From positions 78,109,421 through 78,173,420 of the forward strand of contig CM076189.1 of the NCBI GenBank assembly GCA_038277395.1: a stretch of DNA of 64,000 bases, in the 5' to 3' direction. Positions 1-11,259 of the stretch are shown piece by piece (positions within the stretch are counted from its first letter, which is position 1; every line of letters starts with the position of its first letter). Under the pieces are notes generated by a model, which was given only the letters and a program-made list of their open reading frames with translations, ran no database searches and was not told the DNA's origin. This DNA comes from Dryocosmus kuriphilus (taxonomy: Eukaryota > Arthropoda > Insecta > Hymenoptera > Cynipidae). Position numbers and translations under genes: made by a program.

Positions 1-344
1 ATCTTATTTTCATAAATTAAAAATTCAATGAAGTCTGTAAGGAAAGTTTATGGAAACTTATAGATTTGAAAAGTTTCACCGAAATCGATATTAGAATAAT
101 CTAGAAGAAACAATGCGCATACAATTTGAGAAAAAAAATTTTTTGGAGATATTTCAGATCATTAATTGTAATGAAATTGCAGTTTTTCTTATTCTGAGGC
201 CGACAATATTATCAGGGACTCCTTTTTTGTTTTAGTAAATTTAATTTCAATTTTTTCAAATATAAAACTAAGAAAATTCATTTTCAGACATAACATCTTA
301 AGTCTTCAGTGGTTTGCTCCTTGATTTCAATTTAATCATTGTAT

Positions 345-352
345 TTTTATTT
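345..352 (-). promoter_or_regulatory. Poly(A) signal of the 369-923 candidate gene
   Basis: On the minus strand an AATAAA word lies about 20 bases after the stop codon of the reading frame that ends at 369. Its position fits a cleavage signal. In DNA this AT-rich the word also occurs by chance, so it only supports the gene call. Confidence 0.4.
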
Positions 353-368
353 AACATTTTGAATTGAA

Positions 369-923
369 TTAATGATGGTACAGAGGCTGTAGAGAATCAT
401 AGTATCCATGTACAACTGCAAACAAGTCTTTGATTCTGAGGCGGGGGTCTGTTGGAGTTTCCGCGATTTCTTCTGTGGTCATACGCTCAAACGCGCCGCC
501 GTTCATGTGTACTTTTATTCGATTTCCAACGGAATTATATATTCCTTTAATAATCTCCATATTTTCCACTGTTGCGAAAATCTCACCATTGATCGTTGAC
601 AATACGATATGTACTTGTTCTAGAATACGCGGATATCTGCGAGGTTCAACTTTCCTTCTAATTCGTTTATCTGCAGGAAAAACGTATCTTCGAAATTCAA
701 ATATCCGGTGAGTGTTCGAAAAGGGAATAAGCCGATTGTATCCCTCGTCTCCCAGTTGATGATATGTCGGAACGAAAACAGGAGGAGACCTGGACCTTTC
801 ACGAGGAGCAGACGTGACAGATGGACTCAGAACCCTGACAGGAGAATCTGCAAGAAGAAACATGGGAATCATTCTTTGAGGACATACATTTATTATCAAG
901 AACACCAGGGTGGAACAAAACAT
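369..923 (-). CDS. Candidate small secreted or effector-like protein, 3' part or single exon
   Basis: I do not recognise a named family. An uninterrupted frame of 184 codons ends at 369. The first M (923) is followed by a short hydrophobic run (STLVFLIINV), but an acceptor-like site with a pyrimidine tract (TTTCTTCTTGCAG) sits just before about position 867. From there the frame would be entered in phase 1, as in the split gene at 28.3-38.8 kb. The true coding part may therefore be the terminal exon 369-867 with earlier exons elsewhere. The C-terminal half holds two strand-turn-strand units, HIVLSTINGEIFATV and YNSVGNRIKVHM, of the type encoded by each exon of the 28-38 kb gene. An AATAAA follows the stop. 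The plus strand of the same DNA is also partly open. Function is unknown. Secretion and kinship to the other gene are inference. Confidence 0.45.
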   Translation of the reverse strand: MFCSTLVFLIINVCPQRMIPMFLLADSPVRVLSPSVTSAPRERSRSPPVFVPTYHQLGDEGYNRLIPFSNTHRIFEFRRYVFPADKRIRRKVEPRRYPRILEQVHIVLSTINGEIFATVENMEIIKGIYNSVGNRIKVHMNGGAFERMTTEEIAETPTDPRLRIKDLFAVVHGYYDSLQPLYHH

Positions 924-956
924 GGTGAGCTTGCTTCAACTGAGGGGGATGAGGAT

Positions 957-1000
957 GAAGAGGAGGAGGAGGAGGAGGAGGAAGAGGAGGAAGAAGAAGA
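957..1000. repeat. GAG/GAA trinucleotide run
   Basis: The plus strand is a purine-only run of GAG and GAA triplets, which would read as poly-glutamate in a plus-strand frame (708-1232) that ends just before an AATAAA. The minus strand of the same region carries the better supported candidate gene, so I treat this as a microsatellite rather than evidence for a plus-strand acidic protein. Confidence 0.7.
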
Positions 1001-1254
1001 TGCGGATTTAGTTAAATATAATTCTCAAAATAATGTATATTATAGGATATTTCACGAATACGTAGGAAATATTTTGAATTATTTTCGCAATTCTGAGCTG
1101 AATAACTACTTCGAAAGCCCCAATCCTATCTACTCACAAACAGCATGTGCGGGTCCACTCATTATTGGTTCACCATTAATGTCCAGTGAATATTCAGATC
1201 GAATCTTCCAGATCCCTCCGCATCTAATTTGATAAATAAAGACGTCATTTATTT

Positions 1255-1880
1255 TAAAATGTAACGATAACGTTGATGGTTAGCAATTTTTGGGTGTAAC
1301 GCTAACGCAAATTAACGTATGAAAACAAATAGTTACATATTCCAGAAAGAAAACAAACTTTGGGGTTCTTTTTAAGAATCTCAATTTTTTAAAAATAAGA
1401 TCGAGATATATTTAGCAAAGGCCGTAGCTGAGTATACATAGACTAGGTGCACCCAATCGAATTTGATCCATATTCTGGGAATAATTTATAATTATTATAG
1501 AAATAATTTACCTCAAGTGTCAACTCGAAAGAGTTTACAAAAATTATAAACAAATTTTGAAAAGTAAATAAAATTAATTTTCTATGAATTGGGTTAACCG
1601 ATTTTGATGGTTCAAATATATATGATACGGATTATTAAGGTTTTTTCCAAAGAAATGTTTTTTTAACACTCACCATTTTTTCCCTATATTATGCTCAGAT
1701 TTTGGAGAATATTTCTTTTCCAGTGCTTTATACGTTATGAGTCAAAAGTAGCGCGCTGGCGTTACCATTACTTCCTAAAAATTTCTAACGCGTTAACGTT
1801 ACCCTTACTTTTTGAAAAAACTAACGCCTTACCGTTAACTACTGAAGAAAAGTAAAGTGTTACCTTAACGTTGATTTCAA
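1255..1880. repeat. Segment rich in TAACG/GTTAC words, probable old transposon remnant
   Basis: Two clusters of TAACGTTAACG-like words (1258-1320 and 1750-1880) frame an unrelated middle. No open frame of note is present. It looks like the two ends of a degraded non-autonomous element, but I could not define terminal repeats or target duplications. Confidence 0.3.
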
Positions 1881-1899
1881 AAGAATTTCAATACATCAT

Positions 1900-4160
1900 T
1901 TTAAATTTCCAAAAGGTTCAGACAGTTATTTGTTTGAATTAAAAATGTTTTAAAAGTTCACAATTATATTTCGATTCGCGTGAAATATTAAAGGGGTTCC
2001 TTTAAAAAATCTGTAAAATCCATTCAGTTAACACTATTATTTTTTATAATCCACAAAATTTGCAAATAATCTATTTTCTTAACAAGTCTAGTTTTTTTAA
2101 TTGCCGTCATTCAAGTTAAGTATTTTTCATATTTTTAACAAAATCCGTAGAAAATTCTTCAAATATTTTAATTATCTTTAATTCCTAGAATTATTTTAAT
2201 TCTAAAAATCAGTTGAAATCCTCTAAAATATCTTAAAGTCCATTAACATTTTTCAATATCCTAAAACCTTTCAAATACATAAGGGTCGTAGAAAATATTT
2301 TAAACCGTATGGTAGGCTTTAAAGCTAAGCAAAATCTTTGAAAATCCGTCAAAATATTTTTAAATCCCTAGACATTTTTTTAATTTCTTGAAAGTTTTTT
2401 CAATTTTACAAATTTTTTGTGACCCCTTGAAAATTTTTATATATGAGGATAATGAAAAATAGCGACGAAATAATTACCGATTACAAAAATCAACAAAAAA
2501 TAAAATTTTTGAATATGCAAATTAACGAAGTATACAATTCACGAAATTTAACATAAGAAGCCTTTAATTATTGATATATAAAAATCCAAAATTATGCGTA
2601 TAATGTGTTTTAAGATATCAGAAACTAAACTTTGCCAAATTGTTAAATGTACAAAATATACAATCAACGAGTTATTATTTTCCCATAAAATGTCTCTCAA
2701 TTCCGGAAATGGAAAATTGTCGAATTATTAAATTTACGAGTCGTACAATAAAACTAACGAAATATAAAATTAACAAAATTAGCAATTTCCAACAAATTCT
2801 TAAATTCCCGAAATTTAAAGTTGCTGAAATTTAAAGTCTCTGAAGCTACAATTGCTGAAAATAGATATTTAATTATTTAATTATCAAAAATAAGTATTAT
2901 TTTGAGACTAATGGAAAATAACTTAGAAATAAATACCCAATATAAAAATCAACAAAACCGAAAATTTCAAAAAATACAAATTAACAAATTATAGAATTCA
3001 CGAAATTTAAAAGAACAAGCTTTTAATTATCAAAATATAAAAATCCCAAATTTAAAAATTTTTAAATTCGTTAATTTTTTGAAAAATTCTTAAATTTAAT
3101 GTTACAGCAAATTTAAATTTCGGAAATTGAAGACTCTATAGGAATTTAATAATTAGTTAATTTTCTAATTCATTAATTGCATAATTCGTAAATGAAATAA
3201 TTCGCGCAATTTTAATTCCTGAAGCTTTTAAATTTGGTGCTTTTACAATTCGAGATTTTCTTTTTCGATAATTAAAAATTTTGTAGTTTAAATTTTGTAG
3301 ATTTTATAATTGGTCATTTTTCATTCCCGAATATTTTTTTTGTTGTCATTTTCAATATTCGATGTTTGTTTTTTCATCAATTTTTGCTAGTCTCATGAAT
3401 AAGTTTTTCATAATTTAATTTAATAAATAATGAAGAAACTTTTAATTATAAATTTAAGAAGTGCTAGCAATAGCAGTTAAAACTTTTTTAAAAAAAATTA
3501 GTCATGACTCAAGATCAAATTAAAATGAGCTTTAGTATAGAAATTAAAATGTTTTTATTTTTATAAAGAATTATTAATAATGACACTTAAAACTTAATTT
3601 CTGTCTTTTTATTTCTCTCTTAAGTTAATTGTTAAACTATTAAAGTTAACTTTTCAAGTATTCCATTGTTAACTTTCTGGTTCAGAGTAATTTATAAATT
3701 ACATTAATATATTTATAAATAATATGTTTGTGTTAATAATTTTTATTAATAATATATACGGTACTTATTTTTTCGTCATTTTTCATTAGTGCCTGAGTAA
3801 TATTTATTATTGATTATTAATTAATTAAATAATTATTCTCTGCACTTTTAGTTTCAGTAATTTTAAATTTTCGCAATTTTAAATTTCGTGAATTTAGGAG
3901 TTTGGGGAAAATGAATATTTCGTTCATTTTCTATTTCATTAACCTTATTTTAAAATTCGTAAATTTAATAACTCATCAAATTTTGTCTTTGGATATTTTT
4001 TAGTTCGTTATTTTTATAATTTGGGATCCTTATTTTTTGACAAAGAAAAGCTTCTTGTTTCAAATCTCGTAAACTTTATAACTCCTTAATAATATTTTCG
4101 ACAATTTCCTTATTTGTTGATTTGTATATTCGGTATTTATTTTTTCTTTCCTTTCCACTG
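1900..4160. repeat. AT-rich degenerate repeats, partly inverted
   Basis: There is no gene here. A block around 2450-2620 recurs in diverged form at 2920-3060 (shared words AATTCACGAAATTTAA and TATAAAAATCC). The 3' portion (3890-4160) reads as a diverged reverse complement of the same vocabulary. This suggests an old fold-back arrangement. The short reading frame at 2640-2834 is low-complexity and not credible. Confidence 0.35.
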
Positions 4161-4169
4161 GCAATTCTT

Positions 4170-4210
4170 AAATTCTCGTCAGAGAAGGTATTAGATTTAT
4201 GTAAAATTTG

Positions 4211-4244
<34 letters not shown>

Positions 4245-5390
4245 AGTTTTCATCAAATCTCCACGTTTTGAGACCCCTGAGTGAGAAAAACCGGTTTTGA
4301 CGACGATGTCTGTCTATTAGCGTCGTCGTCGTCGTTGTCGGTATCACTGACGCTGACGTCGTTGTCGTCGTTGTCATTGTCGCCTTTTAGGGCGATAAAC
4401 TTTGAAGGAATCATCAGATTGGATTAGACTTCGGCACACTTCTAAAGGGTCCAAAAAGAAAGGACGAGTTCATTCACGATCGGTTTTTGACCAACGGTTC
4501 TGGTTTTATCCGTCATACATTCTTTCCAAAGATCAAAAATTAAAATTTCCCGACAAACTATGAAAGATACGAAAAAAATGATGATAAACAAAGTTTTTCA
4601 CTTTAAGGATGTCTACATACTTGCACTCCATAATTTTTTTGTAAAGACGCATATATCTTAATTTATTCGTCACATATGTTATTAAATATTTATAAATCCA
4701 ATTTTCAGCAAAGTGATGCAGGATACGAGAAATTATTGACAAGCAGAATTGTTCACCTTGGAAATAATTACAAACTTGTTGAAAACCATTTTTTGATCCA
4801 ACGCATAGTTTATTCATGAAAAGTATAATAGTTGCTTTAATGGAAATATATGTTATTATAAAATTAATAAAAAGATTCTAAAAGTTGTTGAAAAAGTTTT
4901 CCGCTACTCAGACGCATTCTCATCATATTCCTGACACTTGGAACTGGACTAAGGTATATCAAAAACGTAAATTAAAAAAAAATCTTTACATAGTTTGGCT
5001 GAAAAATGCAATTTTTACATTTTCATTAGAGAAGGTATTAGATTTATGTAAAATTTGAACTCCCCAGTTTTCGTCAAATTTCCACGCTTTGAGACACCCT
5101 AAGTGAGAAAAACCTGTTTCTTCGACGGTGTCTGTTTGTTGTTGTTGTCGACGTCGTTTCGGCTTTGTCGTTTTCGTCATCGCTGACGTTGTCCTCGTTG
5201 TTGTTTGTTAACGCGGTAACTTTGGAAACAACCATCAGATTGGATTGCGCTGTGTCACGCTTCTTCACGGCCCAAAAACAGAGGACGAGTTCGTTAAGAG
5301 CCCACTTTTAACTAACAGTTATGGTTTTATCCATCAACAACAGTTCTCACTAAATCAAAAAGATCATTTTCCGGGTAAACATTTCGAGTT
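4170..5390. repeat. Diverged direct duplication about 860 bp apart, with a poly-C run
   Basis: The block 4170-4550 recurs at 5028-5390. Shared landmarks are GAAGGTATTAGATTTATG, a C-rich spot, GTGAGAAAAACC, a GTCGTCGTTGTC-type triplet tract and ATCAGATTGGATT. Copy one has a run of 33 C (4212-4244) where copy two has only CTCCCC. Small minus-strand frames here read through the triplet tract and look like by-products. The 4560-5020 spacer and the 5390-5640 flank hold nothing I recognise. Confidence 0.6.
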
Positions 5391-5639
5391 GCGAAAAAAT
5401 TTTAATTTCATTATTTTAATTCTATTTTCTGGTCAAAATGTGCAATAGACAAAAAAATAAAAAGAAGTAAAGTTAGTTATCTGAAAAAGATTTACACCTT
5501 TGCTTTTGACCATTTTTTTCATAGGACTCATCGTTATACCCTTAAGAACAAATACTGCATTGTGAAAATTTACAAAATCTCAAAAAAACTTTACCAATCG
5601 ACAGTGTATGTAAAAAAAAATTAATTATCTAGCGCGAGG

Positions 5640-5950
5640 TGCGAGTGCCACGATGATAATGCTCAAGGCTGGTAGACCTTTAAGTAAAATAATCTTGTTT
5701 CTAATTTTGAACAAAATAAAAATTTAAGAATTTTATTAAAATTAGGTGTTTTGAGAGTTTAGGACCTAAGTAACGAAAACCAAGCACGAAGTGCGATGAC
5801 GAAAAGCATTCGAGCGCGAAGTTGAAATATGTCGGAGCGCGAAGCGCGACGACCACTACATCGCGCACACTAGGCGCGCTCAATCTTGCGAGCAAAGCAA
5901 GCCACGTACGAAGCACGTAATGAGAATGTGCGAACGAAGTGGGCAGATTT
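5640..5950. repeat. GCGAAG/GCGCGA-rich low-complexity segment
   Basis: The segment is made of short GCGCGAAG, GAAGCGCGA and AAGCACG words and is locally much richer in G+C than its surroundings. It abuts the start of the satellite that follows. The overlapping reading frames on both strands (5701-5916 and 5886-6161) follow from this composition and are not called as genes. Confidence 0.5.
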
Positions 5951-5954
5951 TTTA

Positions 5955-8900
5955 TTTATATTTCATGAAGTTATTTGCAAAATAAATGAACAAGTGACTT
6001 CGGTAAATATATGTAGTCTGTTCTTGCACCCAACCACTAAATTATTTCTCAACGAAAACAGGAAAATCATAAGGGCTTCTACTACATGCTTGAACCGTAA
6101 GGGCTGGCACAATATGCTTGAACCATATAAGATTACAGTCGTTACGAACAAATGTAAATAATTTTTACCTAAGTATTTTGATGAAAATAAAGGAACGCTG
6201 AGATTGCTTCTAAATAAAAAAAGAACATTATAAAGGATTTTACAATACGCTTGAATCATATAAGACTACAGCTATTAATCACAAAGAAATATAATTGCGA
6301 CTCACTTGGTTTGCCGAAAATGCAGAGACACTGAAATTGACCGAATGGACGAAAGGAAAAACTTACGTCTTTAGATGTTCCCTGGTTTTCATTTCTTTTT
6401 CATGAAGTTATGTGCAAAACGAATGAAGAGCAAGTGACTTCTAAAAATACAAGCAGGCTGTTTTTGCACACAACCTCAGAATTTTTTCTCAACGAAAACA
6501 AGAAAACCATAGGGGATAGTAGAACCCGCTTGAACTGTATAAGAATACAGCTATTACGCACAAATGAAAATAATTTCGACCTAGGTGTCTTGCTGCGAAT
6601 AAGGAATACTGAAATTGTTTCTCAATGAAAAAAGAAAATCACAAGGGCTACTGTAATACGCTCCAACCATATAAGACTACAACTATTAGGTGCAAATAAA
6701 AATAATTGCAACTCAGTTGCTTTGCTAAAAATGCAGAAACACTGATATTAGGACGATGAGTGAAAGAACAGCCTATTTATGTATATTTTTAAATGTTCCC
6801 TGTTTTTATTTGTTTTTCATGATGTTATATGCAAAAAAGGAAAGAACAAGTGACTCCTGTTAATACATATCGGCTGCTCTTGCACACAACCACTGAATTG
6901 TTTCTCAGCGAAAACGAAAAAATCATACAGAACAGTACAATCTGATTGAGCGATATAGGACTTCAGCTATTACGCACAAATGAAAACAATTTCGATCTAG
7001 TTGTCTTGCTGAAAATAAAGGAACACTGAGATTATTTCCAAACGATAAAAGAACATCACAAAGGCTAGAGCAACACACTTGTATCATATAACGCTGCAGC
7101 TATTAAACACAAATAAATGTGATTGATACTCAGTTTCTTTGCTGAGAATGCTGAAAAACTTAAATTGAGTGAACTTGTGAAAGAACAGCCAACTTATATT
7201 TTTAGGTGATCCCTGCTATCCATTTATTTTCCATAATGTTAGATGTAGGACAAATTGAGAACAAGTGACTCCTGTTAATACGTATCGGCTGTTCTTGCAA
7301 CGAACTACTGAATTGTTTCTCAAGGAAAACAAGAATGTCGTAAGGGCTAATACTACATGCTTGAACCATAAGTGCTCGCCCAACGTGCTTGAAACATATA
7401 AGGCTACAGTCATTACTCACAAATGTAAATAATTTTGACCCAAACGCTTTGCTGAAAATAAAGGAACACTGTGATTGTTTCTAAATGATAAAAGAATATT
7501 ACAAGGGCTTGTACAACACGCTTAAATCATATAAAACTACAGTTAAAAAAAAAAAAGAAGAAATATGATTGCGACTCAGTTGCTTTGCTGAAAATGCAGA
7601 AACACTAAAATGAAGGAATGGACGAAAGAAAAAACTTCCTTATATTTTTAGATGTTCCCTGGTTTTCATTTTCTTTCATGAAGTTACGTGGAAAACGAAT
7701 GAAGAACAAGCGACTTCTGATAATACAAGTAGGCTGTTTTTGCGCATAACCACAGAATTTTTTCCCAACGGAAACAGGAAGGTCATAGAGGCTAGTACAA
7801 CATTCTTGAACTATATATGATTAGAGCTATTAAGCACAAATGAAAATAATTTCGACCTAGCTGTCTTGCTGCGAATAAAGGAACACTGAGATTGTTTCCC
7901 AATGAAAGAAAAACATCACAAGGGCTAGTGGAACACGCTTCAATCATATAAGACTACAGCTAATTAGTACATATGAATATCATTACGACTCAGTTGCTTC
8001 GCCGAAAATGCAGAAACACTGAAATTGAGCGAATGGATGAAAGAACAGCCTACTTATATTTTTAGATGTTCCCCGTTTTTATCTGTTTTTCATGACGTTA
8101 TGTGCAAAACAAATGAAGAACAAGTGAATTCTGTGAACACGTGTAGACTGCTCTTGCACACAACACTTGAAACGTTTCTCAGCGAAAACGAGAAAATCAT
8201 ACGGACTCATATAACATGATTGAAAGTTATAAGACTACAGCTATCACGCCCAAGTGAAAATTACTTCGATCTACGTGTCTTGCAGAAATAAAGGAACACT
8301 GAGATTATTTCCAAATGATGAAAGGACATCAAAAGGGCTATCACAACACGCTTGAATCATATAAGATTGCAGTTATTAGGCACAAATAAATATGATTGAG
8401 ACTCATTTGCTATGCCGAGAATACATAAAAACTGAAACTGAGTGAATGGTTGAAAAAACAGCCTACTTATGTTTGTAGGTGTTTCCTGCTTTATATTTAT
8501 TTTTCATAAGGTTATATGCAAGATAGATTAAGAACAGGTGACTTCTGAAATGCAAGTAGGCTGCTCGTCGAACTTTAACTCCCGTCCAGTAGATCAAAAC
8601 CACTAACATAAAAATAATTAGCTAAATATGGTTAACAAACCTAACATCAGAACATTATAGCCCACTTCTATTTTTAGATGTTTCCTGTTTCTTATTTTTT
8701 TTTTTTTTTCATGAAGTTATGTGCAAAACAAGCGAGGAACAAGTGATCTCTGAAAATATGTAGGCTGTTATTGAAAACAACTACTGAATCGTTTCTCAGC
8801 GAACATAAGGAAAATGTAAGGCTAGTACAAAATGCTTGACCCATATAGAGTTGCAGCTATTTCGAAGAAATGAAAGAAATTTCGACCTAGTTGTCTTGGT

Positions 8901-9150
8901 GAAAATACACGAGCACTGAGATTGTTTCTCAATGAAAAAAGAACATCACAAATTGCCGAAAAAGCAGAAACACTGAAATCGAGCGAATGGAAGAGAGAAC
9001 ATCGTACTTATATTTTGGATGTTCCTTCATTTTCATTTGTTTTTCATGAACGTATGTGCGAAGCAAATGAAGAACGTGTCCCGAAAAGACAAGTAGGCTG
9101 TTCTCGCACCAAATCACTGAAACGTTTCTCAACGAAAACTAAAAAATGGT
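5955..9150. repeat. Satellite of about 420-bp monomers with a trimeric higher-order period
   Basis: About eight diverged monomers share a TTTTTAGATGTTCCCTG word, a CATGAAGTTATGTGCAAAA word, a TCTCAACGAAAAC word and a CATATAAGACTACAGCTATTA word. Monomer starts fall near 6380, 6790, 7200, 7650, 8063 and 8480. Copies three apart resemble each other most: the GGTTTTCATT variant at 6380 and 7650, the GTTTTTAT variant at 6790 and 8063, and the CCTGCT variant at 7200 and 8480. This gives a higher-order unit of about 1.27 kb. The last copies are shorter and disturbed. Several small frames inside are fragments of the repeat. Confidence 0.75.
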
Positions 9151-9189
9151 AAGGGCTAGTACAACACACTTGATCCATGTAAAATATCT

Positions 9190-9770
9190 ATATAATGGCT
9201 ATGGTGTGTACTTCAGTCTGGGTCATTTTAACACTTTTTTCTCTGATTGGAATCGGCTAGCCGGAAAAAGTGGCCCACCCATACCAGAAACACACCTGCA
9301 AAATCTGTTTCAAATCGGTCGATATCTTCTGTTCGTTCTTTGAGGTTCAATTTTTGAAATTGTACGTAAAAACACTAAAAAGTTAGGCTCTTTCTAACAC
9401 AGGCCCGTCTGCATTAGCAATGCGTTCTAAGGATTTATTGGCGATGAAAAGTTATCATATAGAACCACAAACTCAAAAGCGAGTCCCAAAAATGGTCCTA
9501 GTTCAAACGCCAGAGGGAAAGGCAGGGGGTAAAGATGCGTGTTTTCGGGTAAAACGAAACAGTGTTTGTAAGGTCTTTGCTCACTTTCTAGCTCCAAAGA
9601 ATGTGACACAGACCCCACCACGTGGAGGTGGCTGCACACCGGGCTCCACCCACACCCTACATAGCCAACCAACTATACGTAGAATGTGTCTATCATGACT
9701 AAGCGCCTTGAACAACACTCACAAATTGCCTCTTGCTGATAAATAAGGAGTCAGGTTGGCGAGAGAGATA
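9190..9770. other. Non-genic stretch, moderately GC-rich in its second half
   Basis: No recognisable protein is present. The plus-strand frame 9420-9698 and the minus frame 9427-9672 overlap each other and have no family signature. The stretch CACCACGTGGAGGTGG near 9618 is a local imperfect palindrome. It is likely transposon-derived because it adjoins the broken element gene that follows. Confidence 0.3.
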
Positions 9771-9776
9771 GGTTGA

Positions 9777-10714
9777 TCATATATGTCTGTCACGAACGTC
9801 GGGACTGATGACTTTGGCTGAGGCTTCCGTGACTATCTTGAGAGTTCTCCCCACAGCAACAGTTTGACAAGGAAAAGACGTGAGGTACCATTCAGGTACC
9901 ACACGATCAGGCGCGAAAAACTCAGAGGTAAGTTCAACCGCTATTATGCTCCTCAACGCTGGAGGGACAGTGATTGAAACATCAGTCTGTTCCCACATAA
10001 TCGTCTCTGTATAATCACTTACTTTAAAATTAAGTTTTGGTATAATATTATACCTTAATTGAGACCTTAAACTACTTTCTTATTCCTCTTTTGCTTCAGG
10101 ATTTTCTCCGGCATATCTCTGCGAACGGTAAGCTTTGGATACGTTACCATTCCAAGGAGAACATTTTCAGGCAAAGCAAAGAATGCGTTGTTCTGAATTT
10201 ATGCATTCACCACCGTTCGGTACTTCAAAGAAAGATACCTTGACCGCTTGATGGCTACGAAGAAATGACGGCAACCGTTAGCAATTGACTTTTTCTTTCT
10301 TATGGTGAACCACAAAGGTATGTATACTGTTAGTAAGAACTTCACTATTACTTGCATTTTCCTTGTTGGCCTTTTAATTGATATGTACAATCTTAGCAAT
10401 CTACTTGCAGTGGTAAGCCAGCGAGCCTGGTTAATAGGACCTGGATTTCGAGATGCAAGTTCGACTGAACGTTCGCTATAGTAAATAGCTTTTGCTATTT
10501 CGTCGAGATACCTCTGATCCTTGCTGAGATATTTTGGATTCATGACAGGTAAGTGAAATTCTATAGATTTGTGCTTCGCAATTTTAAGTGTATCGCAATT
10601 TAGAAGCTTTGATCCTATTGGACCTATGTAACTATTTGGACCAGAAGAAAGCCCGCCAATAAGTGCAAAATGAGCATCGGTTAAGCATGTTAATAGAAAA
10701 TAAATTTTCTTCAT
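9777..10714 (-). pseudogene. Broken mobile-element-associated protein, conserved multicopy family
   Basis: Three collinear minus-strand pieces form one ancestral protein. The first (10714-10199) has the block DQRYLDEIAKAI, then NPGPINQARWLTTASRLLRLY and LTVYIPLWF. After a stop at 10199 the frame continues with a block reading NNAFFALPENVLLGMV up to about 10070. The last piece (9998-9777) has the FPCQTVAVGRTLKIVTEASA block. From memory, these blocks in this order match an uncharacterised protein found in many copies in arthropod and cnidarian genomes and associated with mobile DNA. I cannot name its element class. At least two stops interrupt it, so it is dead. No ends of the parent element were identified. 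Confidence 0.6.
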
Positions 10715-11011
10715 TGTTCATAATTTGTTTATAACTTTTGAGATCTTTTTTTTGGACTTGACACTTGGGGTAAATTATTTCTATAATAACTTTAACTTAT
10801 CAGTATTATATGGATTAAATCCCAGTGAGGGCACCCAGAACATGCTTACTCTGCTACGGCCATTGATTATAAGTAGAAGTTTATTGGTTCAAACCCTTCA
10901 GCTTAAAATCCAAAAAGGTGCCCTAAGAACATAATAGTTTACAAGAAATGAAACCTTCAATATTTCTGATGATTAGAATGTATGAAATTCCCCATAAGAA
11001 TAAAAAATCGA

Positions 11012-11165
11012 ATGTCGCGTCTCTAAAGATTTCGGAGTTATGACGCGAAGACAAAAGTCATAAGTGAGTCATTTCACAAAAAATAGAATATTTTGTTTAA
11101 AAAACATCATTAGCATAAAATTGACTTGCGAGGGTCATAACTACGAAACCTTTAGAGATACAGGA
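11012..11165. repeat. Inverted repeat with about 48-bp arms
   Basis: The word TCTCTAAAGATTTCGGAG on the left arm (about 11020-11045) is answered by a near-perfect reverse complement, CGAAACCTTTAGAGA, on the right arm (about 11133-11158). The arms extend outwards through GAATGTCGCG and AGGATTCAAT with mismatches. The loop is about 90 bp. It could be a small non-autonomous DNA element or part of a larger fold-back. Confidence 0.55.
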
Positions 11166-11259
11166 TTCAATTTTCTTCTAGATTTGAAGATAATTTTATA
11201 CACTTTATTTCTTACGCAGGTTCTTTTGATCTAGAATCGCCCTTTTGGTTCAAGCCCGT

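Noticed and set aside
708..1232. Plus-strand 174-codon frame with a long glutamate run, ending just before an AATAAA
   Set aside because: The glutamate run is a GAG/GAA microsatellite and the first half overlaps the better supported minus-strand frame. No domain was seen.
5955..9150. CRISPR-like spaced repeats
   Set aside because: The repeats are long diverged monomers of a eukaryotic satellite with no unique spacers.
10725..10934. Plus-strand frame starting with a hydrophobic MFITFEIFFLDLTLG, like a signal exon
   Set aside because: No phase-1 G/GT donor follows in the right place and no downstream hairpin-unit exon was found. Probably chance in T-rich DNA.
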